This document shows positions 22,466-34,423 of a DNA stretch of 64,000 bases, piece by piece. Source of the DNA: Berberis thunbergii (Eukaryota; Streptophyta; Magnoliopsida; Ranunculales; Berberidaceae). The DNA lies in contig QNQO01000456.1 of the NCBI GenBank assembly GCA_003290165.1, forward strand, positions 620,001 to 684,000. The letters run 5' to 3'. Every line of letters starts with the position of its first letter. Position 1 is the first letter of the stretch. The translations under genes were made by a program, and so were the position numbers. The notes below the pieces were generated by a model that did not search any database, was not told where the DNA came from, and saw nothing but the letters and a program-made list of their open reading frames with translations.

Positions 22466-25400
22466 CTAGCTGGCTAATTCTATGCAGCTCATTTCGTTCT
22501 CATTACCAACCACTTGATGATCAATACTTGTCACTGTGCTTCTCATTGATACATCAAAAACACCTTGCAGATAGTTTCTGACCAGAAGAGCTAGAGAACA
22601 CCCCCATACTCTTATGTTGACCAATGTCAACTGTAAATAGCCCAAAAGGTGCCAATGCCTTCTGAATAAACGACCAAGAGAAATGAACAATGAAACTGCC
22701 GAAACACAGGTTGAAAGAAGGAAGAGGCTTATAAACGGTTTAGGTCCTAAAGGAGGATTTCCAGTGATCTCTCCGTGTGAAGATGAACAATTATTTGATG
22801 TGAGTAAATATTCCTCTAACTTTTGGATTTCGCCACTCTCTGTTGCTTTAAGAATTGCCTCTGAAATATCAAGTACTAGTGAAGATCCCTTTGGAAATAC
22901 CTGCGATGCCAAAACACAACAAAAAGTTCAGCACTACAGCATAAAGTTTTCATCTCCAAATGGGGATACTGGGGGATTGCAATGGATATACAAAATGAAA
23001 AGTAAAAATAAAAATCGTGTTTACTTACAAAACCAAATCCACCAAGCTTGTAAGTAGGACCTGAGGTGGTGTATCCTTTGCAGTATTTAGCAAGGAAGAC
23101 TTTGGCATGTAGAGAAACAAAGAATGCAGCTGAAATATCTCCACTTCGAAAGGCCTCCGGATAATCATCAATTGAAGCAACTTTCCTGATATTTTCAAGC
23201 TTGAACTGAAGGACCTCCACGAGGTACTTAACAATAAAAGAATTCCCATTACAACCCACCTGTGCATTTGTTCTTTGAAGAAATTCAATATCTACTACTG
23301 ATGGTTCAAGACGTGAGACCGTTAACATGGAAGTAAGGCTGGCTGTATAGGTCGACACTGCGATCAAGACAAAAAATAACCATGTGGCTACCACGAACCG
23401 AGATAAATTTCTCTGAAGTGGTTCCCCTAGAAATCAAAAGATAGCATCAAGCACAGTATTCTGATGAAAGAAAACAATATCACCAGTTATGTTTAATCCC
23501 TTACTATGAGCAAAGAAGAGTGTTGTGAATGAAAACCATAAGAGTGTTCCAATTTGATAACCAAGTGAGCCACCACCAAATGCTGGGTTAACATCATATT
23601 CATTTAGCCATACTACAATTCCCATTAGCATTCCCAGCAATGCAATTCCAATCCACATCTCTTTTGTGAATGGCTTAAAGATTATCCATGGATCTTCTGA
23701 TTTCTGTGGCTGCGCTTTGACAACCATCATAAGTCCTGATTCAACATAGGGCTGTGAAAACTCTGCATATCTGCATCTGTCGGCCATTATTTCAGTGTCA
23801 CCAACAGCTGCATCCAAAGTCTGTTCAAGAAAATTTTTGAGCTTATTAGGATCTATAAACGTTATGTTTTTTTGGAAGCTTATGTTTTGTGGAAGCTCAA
23901 AAGTAACAAGCTTGAAGGACTTCCTTCAGAATGACGAGTTCAATACAGTATTGAACAGACACAGAATCTTACCTTGAAATATACTTGTTCTACCATTTCA
24001 TCATAAGATCCATTAAAAGGAACTAGTTCATATCGTAAGTCGTAGGGTAACCGCTTGACAACTGATTGAAATACATCCACTGCAAACCCTGAAACATAGC
24101 TTCCATTGATTTGATCAGTCCTTACTCTTACAAATTGAGTAAATGCAGACCTTGCAGGAACTCCAATCTTCAAGGGTTTCTCAGCATCATTGGAATTGCT
24201 TGTCGCTGCCCATCCCCTTGGGACCAATCTTGACCCTCCTGGCCAATACATTGGAGCCAAAATCTCCATGGATCCACTGCTACTTTTCTTCTCTAAACCA
24301 CTTTCTTCCATTATGGTTTCTGAGAACCCGATATCTACTGACCAGAATCCAAGCTCGTTGTAGCTTTTACCAACCACGTTAATGATATTAAAAGTAGGTG
24401 TACTAGACAATTTGCCGTCTGCGAAGTTTATTTTACCACTTAAACCCTGGAAATTGCTTGCTAAAATACCTTTTAACAATGTCGCTGAAGAACAATTCTC
24501 TCCTAATTTCCACATTGTATCAGCCATCATCCAAACTACATCATAAACTCGCAATGCAAATATACTTGGTCTGAAACTACCATGTTCATAAGGGTATTCC
24601 ATCTGGTACTTACGCTGGAACTTTGCTTCAAAATCTCTATATGATGAAACCGTATCAGAGTAATAGGTCTTGAAGCCAAGTACTCCTTGCATGGAGGAAA
24701 TGACGGACACATCAACTGAATCGAGAAGGCTTGAAACATCATCCGTAGTTATCCACACATACCCTTTCCCCATCATTCCCATTTTTTTTGCTTCTTTAAA
24801 TAGTAACTGAGCAAAGAGCAAGGATGAGTGAATCACAATGAAGACCTTGCACTGCCTTTTCTTCATCTTTGCCAATTCTTCATGAACGACGGTCTTTGGG
24901 TCCAAAAGAGAAGCCACGGGAGGGAGAGCCAAATGATATTCAATCTCTGAACCCACGTTACGAAGTGAATCTGCAAGAAGACTAATGATTCCATAATCAC
25001 TAGTATAGAGACTGCTGTCTTCATAGATTGCTATGACCCTTCGCCATTGGTAAGAACTGATGATTGCTTCAATGCATCTCATTTGTACAGAAATGTCATG
25101 AGACATGCTGATGAAGTTTGACAATCGTGTCTGCGTATGTGGGACTGAGATGGAAGCAGCAGTAGACACGGAAATGATTGGTAATCCTCTTGTTCTGGTA
25201 CCCATTTCAGTAACTAACATAGCCTCCTGCCATGTCAAGGTTCCAACAACTGCTTGCACTTGCTGGTTATCAATGAGTTCCATTGCTGCACAAAGTTGAA
25301 TTTATTGATTATGTGTTCCCATCAAATTTTAGAATTCCAATCTTAAATATATAAAATATATATTGATAAAATTGAACTTGTAAATAAAGGAATCAATGCA

Positions 25401-26971
25401 ATAATTGAAAGCAAAAAAATTGACAATAAAAATACAAACGAAATAAAACTAATCAATAAAATAAACTTTTATTCAATCAAAAACTTAATTACAATGAACG
25501 ACTTATGCTCCTATTTATATCTAACCTAACTTTTCTAACAAGAAACAAACCATAAACCTAATAGGAAACCAACGTCCTAATTGGATTGTTACTAAAGAAG
25601 TATCATTACAATATAACTAATGATATTATTACTAAAAGAAACCAAATTATATCAACCTCCCAGAGTTGATGAAGCTTTTCCATGAACTTGAAGCCGAAGA
25701 AGTCCAAAGATGACATGCAACCATTGCGAGAACACACAGTGAAGCATACAAGTAGAAGTCGACCTCGATTTGTGCCTTTGTAATTGTTGGCACCCCAAAG
25801 AACTCATAACAAAAAATAGAGTTCAATCTGAATGATGGGAAAGGTATGTGCAAATTGTGCCATAAAATTGACCCAAATTGAATCATCAACAAGGTTTTGC
25901 GGTGGTACAAAATATTGCATGTGATTGTGAATAGCAATACAATCAAAGTTGTTTGGTAGTATTAATTGGTTGATGCGGTGTAAATAGCAAAAGAGATCCA
26001 GTGACTTGAATAAAATATTGTGGCCTGTGGGAATGAAATTTACAACGGCTAAAGTAAAATTTGTACCTTTTTCTTCTTCAATCCTAATTGAAAGAGGGAG
26101 ATTGCATGGTCTGCAATCGAGGAAGGAGTTGGTGCCGGTTGTGAAAAGAGGGTGGCTCCGATGGAGGTGGAGATAGAGAAGTTAGGGGGTGGTGGACTGG
26201 CCATCGACAGATGAAGGGTGGTCTGGAAATTTGTAAGACTGGCGATCGATGGGGGATTTGTAGGACTGGTGATCGATTGTCTGGGATTTTCGATCGACCA
26301 CGCGGAACAGAAACATAGTGACATCATATATAACTAAACATGTTACAATACAAGTAATAACACTATTACTAAAAGAAACATAGTTACATCATATATAGTC
26401 ATTATATGTACGTTCTCTTCTAATTAATCTTCTCAACGCAAGTATCATTCTAGTAATGATTATATCAAATATGACCTTCAATTTAACGATCAGATTATAT
26501 GGTATACTAGTGAAACAGATGTTTGCATCCTACATATCGATTACAATTGAGTGGAAATGGATCACTATGAGCCGATCAACTTTAGAACAATCAACATATC
26601 TCAAAATTTCCTTGTTCTTGCAAGTCAAAGTAGGTTGTCTAGAGATTTTGACAAAACATGCTCTTAAAATACATAGAAAAGCTAAGAATTTGTATGAGTG
26701 TAGTGATACATGCATTACCAGCTCTAGCAGAGTTCTCAAGTGAATTGTGAAGCTGAAGGACTGCTTTATGACCAGTAGATTTGTAGAAGTCATCAACTGC
26801 CATCTCCATGGCTATTTTTTCTTCTCTACCAACCCGCGAACTACAATCAAATATTCCTCCTATAGTAGCAATGAATTCCCCATGAACATGTTCTCGGTCA
26901 TCTTCTACACTTGTTGATTTTGCTGGACTAGCTAATAACAAGACTAAAATGAAGTAGAGATACCCACACAT
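22466..26971 (-). CDS. GLR: Glutamate receptor-like (GLR) ion channel
   Basis: Five exons (26719-26971, 25285-23973, 23820-23505, 23426-23029, 22900-22466) have GT-AG borders and join in frame to 904 residues, the normal GLR size. Plant GLRs are amino-acid-gated cation channels of plasma and internal membranes, used in calcium signalling. A signal peptide ([14 protein letters not shown]) is followed by the amino-terminal ligand domain to about 430, ligand lobe S1 from about 460 ([11 protein letters not shown]), and the [20 protein letters not shown] block. M1 is near 576-595 ([18 protein letters not shown]), the pore loop at 607-627, and M3 contains [11 protein letters not shown]. Lobe S2 and M4 ([20 protein letters not shown]) follow. 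No internal stop was seen. Subfamily 1 or 2 seems likelier than 3, but I cannot decide. Confidence 0.9.
25286..26718 (-). other. Intron 1 of the GLR gene
   Basis: A 1433 bp intron between gtaatg donor (26717-26718) and a gcag acceptor. It carries related A-rich segments around 25616-25652 and 26350-26397 (tattactaaaagaaac), possibly flanks of an old insertion. The minus frames at 25647-25946 and 26049-26327 match no family. Confidence 0.5.
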
Positions 26972-27229
26972 TGTCTCAGTTCAGAAGCTCTAACACTAAT
27001 TTCCTTTCAGTTAAGATAGAAGAGAAGAGAAACAAGATGAGAGAAGTTTCTTATTAGAGAAATCTTCATTGACTTCATTATTATGACAATTCAATACAAT
27101 CAGTTGCAAGTTGAGTGGGAGCTAATATATATATATTAGATTGGAATAGATAAATTCAACCTACAACTTGTAATATCTTTGGCCAATTGCAGTTGACTAG
27201 GATGTTAATATGCCCCCAGTCTCGGCTGA
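26972..27229 (-). promoter_or_regulatory. Upstream region of the GLR gene
   Basis: The 5' leader and promoter of the minus-strand GLR gene should lie here. I see a tatatatata run at about 27128-27137, roughly 160 bp upstream of the start codon, as a candidate TATA region. A foldback element at 27230 limits the undisturbed upstream sequence. Confidence 0.35.
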
Positions 27230-27420
27230 CTAAATGTCGAGGGAGTGAGCGAGGAAACGAGCGAGGGAAATGAGGTGGCGAGGTGAAAGACGTTCATTTC
27301 CCTCGAGATGCATGCGTTGACTTTTTCGCGCAAATCTCAAGAAAAATGAACGACTTTCACCTCGCCACCTCATTTCCCTCGCTCGTTTCCTCGCTCATTC
27401 CCTCGACATTTAGAATCTCT
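27230..27420. mobile_element. Mutator-type palindromic MITE, copy 1 (GCGAGG family)
   Basis: An almost complete palindrome. The left arm taaatgtcgagggagtgagc…gaggtgaaag pairs with ctttcacctcgccacctcat…cgacattta. The loop is about 35 bp. It belongs to the family with copies at 35392, 49019 and 52420. No clear target duplication was found here, so the ends are approximate. Confidence 0.75.
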
Positions 27421-27966
27421 TCTAACTTGTTCTAAAGCTAAAAAACACTGTTGTTTTCAAAAACTGTCTCTGGGGATAATTTGAACGAGTCTATACAATA
27501 AAATAATAATGTTAATAGTTTGCATTAATATATTGACTATTAATAAAATAAAATATTAATGTCAATGGTCAATATATCACTACCAGACTTTTGAACTTCT
27601 GAATTAACAGATAAATAAATAAACATTGATTACAACAACAATTGTTTTATGAAGTTTCCATTAGGTTCTTTGTCAACCACTTCTTTAGGTTCAACAATTG
27701 CAACATGCATGTTGTGCTTCTTACTTAGTTCCGCAGACTCAAGTGGTGCTAGAATATTTTTGAAAAAAAATGTTCCAAGTGTGGCTTTATTGTGTGAAAA
27801 TAATTCTCAATTTTACATGTGGTTCGCAAATTCTTCGATATTCAATTACTTGTATCAATTACCTCTTGAAGATTCAAGTCCACACTTGAAATTTTTCACT
27901 TTAAAAAACATACCAAAATAGACTTCTGGGATATCCAGTTCCTTTTTATACTCTTGGACTTGAATA
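27421..27966. other. Intergenic, no recognised gene
   Basis: AT-rich. A plus frame at 27649-27921 (MKFPLGSLSTTSLG…) has no recognisable family. Confidence 0.35.
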
Positions 27967-28664
27967 TAAGAGTGGGCATTTCATACTGTGATCTTGTCCT
28001 GTCCAGTCCTAATTTTTTTTGAGTTTTTTTGGGATTGATCAAACTCATCCCGATCTCGTCCCAATCTAAAATAGAATTTTAATCCCACCCATCCTGTATT
28101 TTTTTATTTAATATTTATTATTATTATTTATTAATTATTAATTTTTAATTAAGTCTCACTTAAGTTAGAACTTAATCAACTTACTGTCTTATTATGACAA
28201 TGGACACATAGCAAATCGTAACCAGTTCATTTAACAACAATTGAAGGTCAATGAGAAACCAATATTTGTTGTTCTTTTCATTTGTTTTTGTAAACGTTAT
28301 TTCATTAGCATTGAGGAAATTTGTATTTATCTAACATTGCACACTCCTTTACGTGCATATAATTAAAAACAAAAACATTATGAAATGCAATTGTATATTA
28401 GTCTTATTTCTTTGTTTAAAGTTATAGGTATTTACTTTAAACTTTTGAAAAAGAAGATTGAAATGATATTTTTATATTTGACTAGAATATATACAAAGAC
28501 TTATGGTATGAAAGGATTCATTTTCAATAAATGTTTATCTCATTCCAGCCCGAACAATTTGGAATGGAACAAAGTCTAAATGAGGTATATTCTATTCCGA
28601 TCTCATTTCAATTTCAAATGAACGAGATGGTATTGAGGTGCATCCCATCCCGTGCCCATTCCTG
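27967..28664. mobile_element. Non-autonomous hAT element
   Basis: A 698 bp element between exact 8 bp duplications cttgaata (27959-27966 and 28665-28672). Ends are taagagtgggc and the inverse of caggaatgggc, followed on the right by gggatgggatg repeats. End structure resembles that of the gene-carrying hAT at 16977. The AT-rich interior has no transposase. Confidence 0.85.
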
Positions 28665-28826
28665 CTTGAATAAGATTTAAACCCACCAATCCACAATTTC
28701 ACAATGTTGGCGTCTTCTTCCCTTAGTCCTTTCCCGTTGCTCTGCAGCTGCAACCTATAGTATCACACTAGCACACGCCATACTTGTCTTCTCACAAAGA
28801 GAGCTTGTGCCTTCCAAATCAGAATC

Positions 28827-29183
28827 ATGAGAGCCATAGTTCAACGAGTCTCCTCTGCAAACGTTGAGGTTACTTCCCACTCTCTCCCAACCTCTCTCAT
28901 TTCACTCACCTCACAGTGAATAATAGTAGAATTTGCAGGTAAAAGAGCACGCGGTATCACAGATACGCCCATGCCTCCTGTTCTTGTTGGTCTTCATGAA
29001 TCAGATGTTGAATCTGATTCAAATTACATGTACCTCCATGGCCTCAAAATCTCTCATTTTGATATTTGACAGTAAAATTTTAAACTTCGACAATTTTTTT
29101 GTATAATTTTGCATGTGTAGGAAGGTGTCGGATATGAGGTTGTTCACAAATGACAATACTGGAAGAGCATGGGATCATAATGT
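28827..29183 (+). pseudogene. DTD: D-aminoacyl-tRNA deacylase (DTD) 5' gene fragment
   Basis: Exon 1 (28827-28868) reads MRAIVQRVSSANVE, the conserved DTD start. Exon 2 (28938-29029) carries VKEHAVSQIRP and, in a shifted frame, VLVGLHESDVESDSNYM. Exon 3 (29121 onward) reads KVSDMRLFTNDNTGRAWDHNV. DTD removes D-amino acids from mischarged tRNA in the cytosol or organelles. A one-base loss near 28975 breaks exon 2, and the catalytic second half (QFTLYG… and NGPVT-type motifs) is missing. Fragment of a gene, with introns retained, hence DNA-level duplication or truncation. Confidence 0.75.
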
Positions 29184-29430
29184 CAGTCCCTTATCCCACC
29201 TTGTAACTGTCAATTATTTATTGGTAACTTTATGTGGTATGATGAAAATCGTAAATTTTGGTCATTCTGTACATGATTAGATGAAAAGGCGATGACTACT
29301 TCGTACCATCATTTTTTCTTTCTCACATCACCATTAAGTTTTTTGTTTGTTTTTTCTTACTCACACCACCAAAAAATATGCATAACTTAATAAAGAAATC
29401 CAAACTCAAAACGAAAAAAATACAAAATAG
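29184..29430. other. Spacer after the DTD fragment
   Basis: AT-rich with no recognised feature; the tandem repeat array begins where the rest of the DTD gene would be expected. Confidence 0.35.
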
Positions 29431-29965
29431 GGTGACTTTCGACCAATTTAAACCCTAAATTGAGACAAATTATTAAGCTCATCAAAACATGAAATTTGTA
29501 GTACTATGAGTTATCTAATAAACACAAAATATTTTGAAATGTGCAAGGTATGATCATTGTACTAAAATCACGCAAATTTGTATTGCAATGAAAATGAGAT
29601 AGTGCTCATGACTTTCGGACAATTTATATGTTTGATCAAACATTGATTCTCAAGCTCATCCAAACACAAAAATTGTAGTACTCTAAGTTATCTAATAAAC
29701 ACAACTTGAATCACTTGAAAATGTTTTGAAATGAGCAAGATATGATCATTTTACTAAAGTCGCGTAAATCTGTCTTGTAATAAAAATGGGATAGTACTTT
29801 CGGCCAACTTATATACTCGATCGAGACCGATTCTCAAATTGATCAAAACACAAATATTGTTGTACTCTGAGTTATCTAATAAACACAACTTGAATCACTT
29901 GAAAATATTTTGAAATGAGCAAATTATAGTCATTTTACTAAAGTCGCACACATTTATCTTGCTTC
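29431..29965. repeat. Tandem repeat of about 180 bp, three units
   Basis: The phrase ttatctaataaacacaa occurs at 29511, 29688 and 29872, giving periods of 177 and 184 bp. Flanking text is repeated too: gactttcg…caatt, ctcatc…aaacac, ttgaaatg…gcaa, tatgatcatt…actaaa. Units 2 and 3 are the most alike. The monomer length equals that of many plant satellites, but three units is a short array. Confidence 0.8.
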
Positions 29966-30181
29966 GGAGAAAACCTTTTTACCTAATCATCCACTGGATG
30001 CTTGGCCTTTTGAAACTTCTGAGATTTGATGATGGCCAATAGTGGCACTTTCCCCGTAGAGGTTATATCCAAGAAGTGCCACAGAAAGAACAATGAAATT
30101 GTTACCAATGCAAAGAAAATAATGACATATACTCCTAGAAAGTAACAGAGACTTGTCTTCTTTTCTATAACTATGTAAAGC

Positions 30182-30346
30182 GAGAAATTCTAGCTGATCC
30201 GGGAAAACCAGCCTGGTTTCCCGTCTAGGGGGGTGAAAATACATTTTTGCCCCCCCCCCCCCCAACCCCCAACCCCCCTCCTCTCTTTAAACAACTTTTT
30301 GGAGTGTGTTTAAAGGGGGGGAGCGGGAAACCAGCTAGAATTTCTG
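30182..30346. mobile_element. Mutator-type MITE (gagaaattctagctgg ends)
   Basis: Inverted ends gagaaattctagctg and its inverse cagctagaatttctg, with imperfect 9 bp flanks atgtaaagc (30173-30181) and atgataagc (30347-30355). The centre has C-runs (14 or more C near 30250). Terminal bases resemble the other 9 bp-duplication MITEs in the window. Confidence 0.7.
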
Positions 30347-31432
30347 ATGATAAGCAGAGATCGAATCCTTGCATATCTGCAAATGAGAACTGCCTCTGAC
30401 ATCACTAGTTGAATCAAGAATGTGCTCCACATGATGCTGTAGGGGCAAATAAGACTGGAAGACAAGATAGAAATGTCGAATGATCAGTTATCTCATGAGT
30501 TGTAGACTTAATGACTGAAGCAAAAAATGGTCATTTTGTTTAGTTATTTGAATGAATTGACATTAAAATGTTTTCTGTCTCCTCAAGAAAATGATGCAAT
30601 AATTGCGTCAGAGCTATTTTGGGTTAACAAACAGGAATCCTATCCAAAATTTATTTATCAAAAACACTCTTGGATTTCTTCCCTGATTATGGCGTTCAGG
30701 GTGAGCTTACTTTCTCTTGACACCAGAGTTTTGTTCATAAATTTCTAATTTTTGGTTGTGCATAGTTTTGAAAATTCATGATGTATCTAACACAAAATTA
30801 TTTACTAATTAACAAAAACAAACACATAAAAAGCATCTGAACTTGCACAAGCATGATGTAGCAGAAAACTTACAGTAGAGTCAAGTAGACTGCCCAAATT
30901 TCTAGATTTAGCCTCCCTCTCGGTGTGTAGGCACATTCGGAGCCAAGGGCAAGCGGTGACCAAGCCTTTGAATGAAATGGCATAGAATCAATAATCAGAG
31001 GTAATAAATAAACAGAATTTATCCACATGGCATTAGAAGATGAGTAAACATACCTCTTCGACTACAACAAGTTTAACGGATTGGTCACAGTTCGACATGG
31101 ATGAATCCGGGTTAGACAAGCAAACTGGAGGGAAACGCTGCATTAAGGAATATTTACCCCCCTGCTTAATTCATTAAGGAGCTGGTAACTTGACATAATC
31201 AATTCTAGAGATGTACTGTCCTAAATCTGGAGAATGGCCCCGTACATTTTGCTTCCACACCAAATTGACATAAACAATCAGACAGATGAGAAAATAAATA
31301 AATATTAAAAGACTACGGAACACAAAAAATAGCAAATTTCAACTAAAATTATTGAAATTGGTGATCCTACTTTTATTGGTTGGGAGGTTTTGCCTCAAAG
31401 CGAGGGTTCATTGCAACGTGCCGAAGTTATAT

Positions 31433-32122
31433 CAGTGTTCTAAAAATCGGTCTAGGCGCTAGAAGGTGGAAAACCGCCCAGATTAATGCCTGGGCGGCTG
31501 TCTGGGCGGTTCTGAGCAGTCTGGGCGGTCTGGGCGGGTCTAGGCGAGTCTGGGCGGGGTCTAGGAGGCCTAGGCGGTCTGGGAGATTTTTTATTTTTTT
31601 TATTTTTTATTTTTTAATAAGGTTGATTGTGTTCTTATTTTATTTTTCTTTCCTATTTTTTAGAAATAAACTATTTAATTGTTTTTTTAGAAAATCTCAG
31701 GAATGGGCTTTGATGATGATATGTGTAAATGTAGCGAAAGATGATTACTTAATGGAATTCTCAAAGGATCTGTCGGTACCAATTTTACTAATGTAGATTT
31801 TATCAAACATAACTGAGGTTATTCATGCAATTTGAAGAAAAATAAAAGAGTACACAAATTCAAATTTATATAAAGTACCCATCATGACCAACTTCAGTCA
31901 TTTGAGTTTTAATAAATTTTGTTCACGATTGTTAATTTTTCATGTTTTTAAATTTTGCATATATATATATATTGACATTAAATTGGATGTAATTGATAAG
32001 GTATTATGCTTAACTTTTGTAAATTATTAAAGTTATAATACAAAACCTAAGACCGCCTAGGCCCCTGGGCGCTAGGCACCTGCTCACCGCCCACCCAGCA
32101 CCTAGCGATTTTTAGAACACTG
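31433..32122. mobile_element. hAT MITE with cagtgttctaaaaatcg ends
   Basis: Perfect 17 bp terminal inverted repeats cagtgttctaaaaatcg and an exact 8 bp duplication agttatat (31425-31432 and 32123-32130). Subterminal regions are full of gggcggtctgggcgg-type repeats on the left and their inverse on the right. The element lies in an intron of the unrecognised membrane-protein gene. Confidence 0.9.
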
Positions 32123-33249
32123 AGTTATATTAAGGCTTATTTACAGCAGAGGCTTGCACCTTAGGATTAGAAGATATAATAGGCCCTCTACACCTTTCTC
32201 CAGTCAATATTGACTCTTATAAACTTATTTTAGGCCTAATTTCTAATGTAGAGTGCTAAATGAGCTAAAAGAAAATCTAAGAGATACACTATTTTTGTTT
32301 TTGTTCCCACTCACAAGGTTTCGAGCCAAAGAAAAGTTTATTTAATCTTTTAAATGTGAAGTGGAGTTATGATGTAATAAAGTGTCTACATGATCTCGAA
32401 AATAGTTCTTATTTTTGGCGAGGGAAGAACTATAAACTGACCATTCCACTAAAAACCATTTTCATGGGGTCAAATACAATGGACTCATCACTGCCAGTGA
32501 TTGTCGTAGGGGTGATCAGTGTTGAATATACATATATAATTAGACTACCACTTCTATTTGAATCTATATCGTGCAATTAGATAGAGGAAACATAATCATC
32601 CACGCATTTCTATAGCGTATTATGCCGAAGCAATTGGGAGAAATCATTCTCGTAGAATAAGTTTTCAATTGAAATTGTGGTATTCAAGATAGTCAAGTCT
32701 TTTAGCACACCAATCCCTCGGCTTTAACAGAGATAAACAAGTGTACATGGTCAATTAAGCGTTTCATCAAACATTTAGACCGTCGTTTATAACAATCTCA
32801 TTAACTAAACAACACACAGAGTAACCAAAGTACCTAGTGGGAGCAAATCCAGATTCCGAGACAAGCCAAGCCAAGCAGCGCGAACAACTTCAATGAAAGT
32901 GAGCCCTGCAAACGTTTGAAGAAATTATTAGCAGAAGAAGAAACCAGTAATGAAGAAAGTAGGGGAGATTCGATCTTTGTGAAGAGAGGGAGAGAGATTT
33001 AAGAAGTGGGTGACATCTATGTTGTAAGACTACAGCGCGCTTTCCCCGCCAAAAAAGTGTGCTGTTTACCACTTCAATTTCCACCAATCTCACCACCATT
33101 TTCCTCACCAATTTCTATGTATCACCGCTATCCAGTTCCAGTTCCAGTTCCAACTGTCATTCTCTCCCATGAGCCACCACCTCTCCCACCATTCTCCCCT
33201 ATACTATAATATGATCCAATAAGCATGACGAAGCCGGTATAATTAAATA

Positions 33250-33425
33250 CAAAAATGTTAGGAAACTAGGTTTTGTAATTAAGGTGACGTGGTGTGACTT
33301 TAAAAGAATGCTGAAATCTCCCAAAAATTATGCGTATATCGAGGTTGTAAAAAACTCTTTTGACGATGCTACATCATCCTGGTTACAAAAACATAATTGC
33401 AAAACCTAATTTTCTAGCCTCACTC
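33250..33425. mobile_element. Mutator-type MITE, GCTAGG family copy 1
   Basis: A 176 bp palindromic element between exact 9 bp duplications aattaaata (33241-33249 and 33426-33434). Arms: ttaggaaactaggttttg against the inverse of caaaacctaattttctagcc. Same family as 52204-52392. Confidence 0.8.
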
Positions 33426-34423
33426 AATTAAATAAGTACAACAAAATGCAGATAATATCAAACACGATGATGTAGGGAGAAGCACGACAATGTGACTGAG
33501 AAACAAGCTTGATGATACACAAGTGATTTTCTTCAAAAAATAAATAAATAAACTCATGACATTTTAGTCATATATCATTGTGAGTGTATCGTTGAATGTG
33601 ACTTGGATATCCAAATAGTTCTGTCCATGAGTTTCACCAAGCTTATTGTTCGACGTCACTTGTAGGTAGACTCTTCAAGGTCCATATAAGAAAGAAAATG
33701 TTGAAGAAGTACGACCATATTCATCATCTTAAATGGTGTATGGGAGCTTTGTCAAATTATTGTAAAGCATTTCTAAGCTGAAGTTATTATAAAGCTAATT
33801 TTTGCGGCTAGTTAAGATTCTTAATTCATTTCATTATACTTATTGTAATGTCTAAAAATAAGTAAGACTACAAAAAGGTGAAACTAATGCAATGCTTGCT
33901 TGAAGAGAAAATTTGCCACGAAAAAAAAGGAGGGAAAATGTTTTCCAGCTTGGAGATAGACACCATTTATTTTGAAAGAAAATTATTTGCTCCCTTAAGA
34001 AAACATTGCAAAATCGAAGAGTATAGAGATCATTACCAAATTCATGTCCTCCATTCTTCTCCAATTTTAGGCAGTCAGACTTTATAGTTAGGCTTTGGTC
34101 TTTTACACTTATACTCATTCTATAAATAATATTTGTGATTGTGTTTTAAAGAGAATAAGTAAAAATATAAAAACACCCAAGCCTAATAAAAAAATGGCTT
34201 TAAAGCCTGACTACCTAGACAAACTCCTCCATTCCCTTTTCACTTTTGACAAAAAATTTGAATTTTTTTATTTGAACCCAAATTCTTTAGAATGACAATC
34301 CAATATAGAGAGTTAAGTGATGGGGTAGAAATTAATTATAGAGTGAGAAAGCACGTACAATAGACCCCTCGGCTAGGACTAGTGTAACATTAGCAAACTA
34401 ATATTTGAATGTATTGTCATGTG
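33426..34423. other. Intergenic, no recognised gene
   Basis: AT-rich sequence; frames at 33852-34118 (minus) and 33878-34087 (plus) overlap each other and match no family known to me. Confidence 0.35.

Larger units (their letters stand above)
29983..32905 (-). pseudogene. Unrecognised small membrane-protein gene, disrupted by a MITE
   Basis: Exons 31054-31137, 30874-30965 and 29983-30454 have GT-AG borders and join in phase; a leader exon may lie at 32834-32905. The likely start is within the first coding exon (MSNCDQSVKLVVVEE), continuing to LNLEIWAVYLTLL and, after the insertion, VYVIIFFALVTISLFFLWHF and a basic tail ending HPVDD. Two or three membrane helices are predicted by eye. A 165 bp MITE at 30182-30346 lies inside the last exon and introduces a stop about 15 codons in. 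The family is unknown to me; a second frame is also open in part of these exons, so the model is tentative. Confidence 0.35.

Noticed and set aside
27649..27921. 90-codon plus-strand frame starting MKFPLGSLSTT
   Set aside because: No recognisable domain, AT-driven composition and no splice or neighbour support.
31380..31796. 138-codon plus-strand frame
   Set aside because: It runs across the end of a hAT element and reads its subterminal gggcgg repeats.
33006..33209. 67-codon Pro-rich plus-strand frame
   Set aside because: Overlaps the probable leader region of a minus-strand gene; composition reflects a ccagttcc short repeat.
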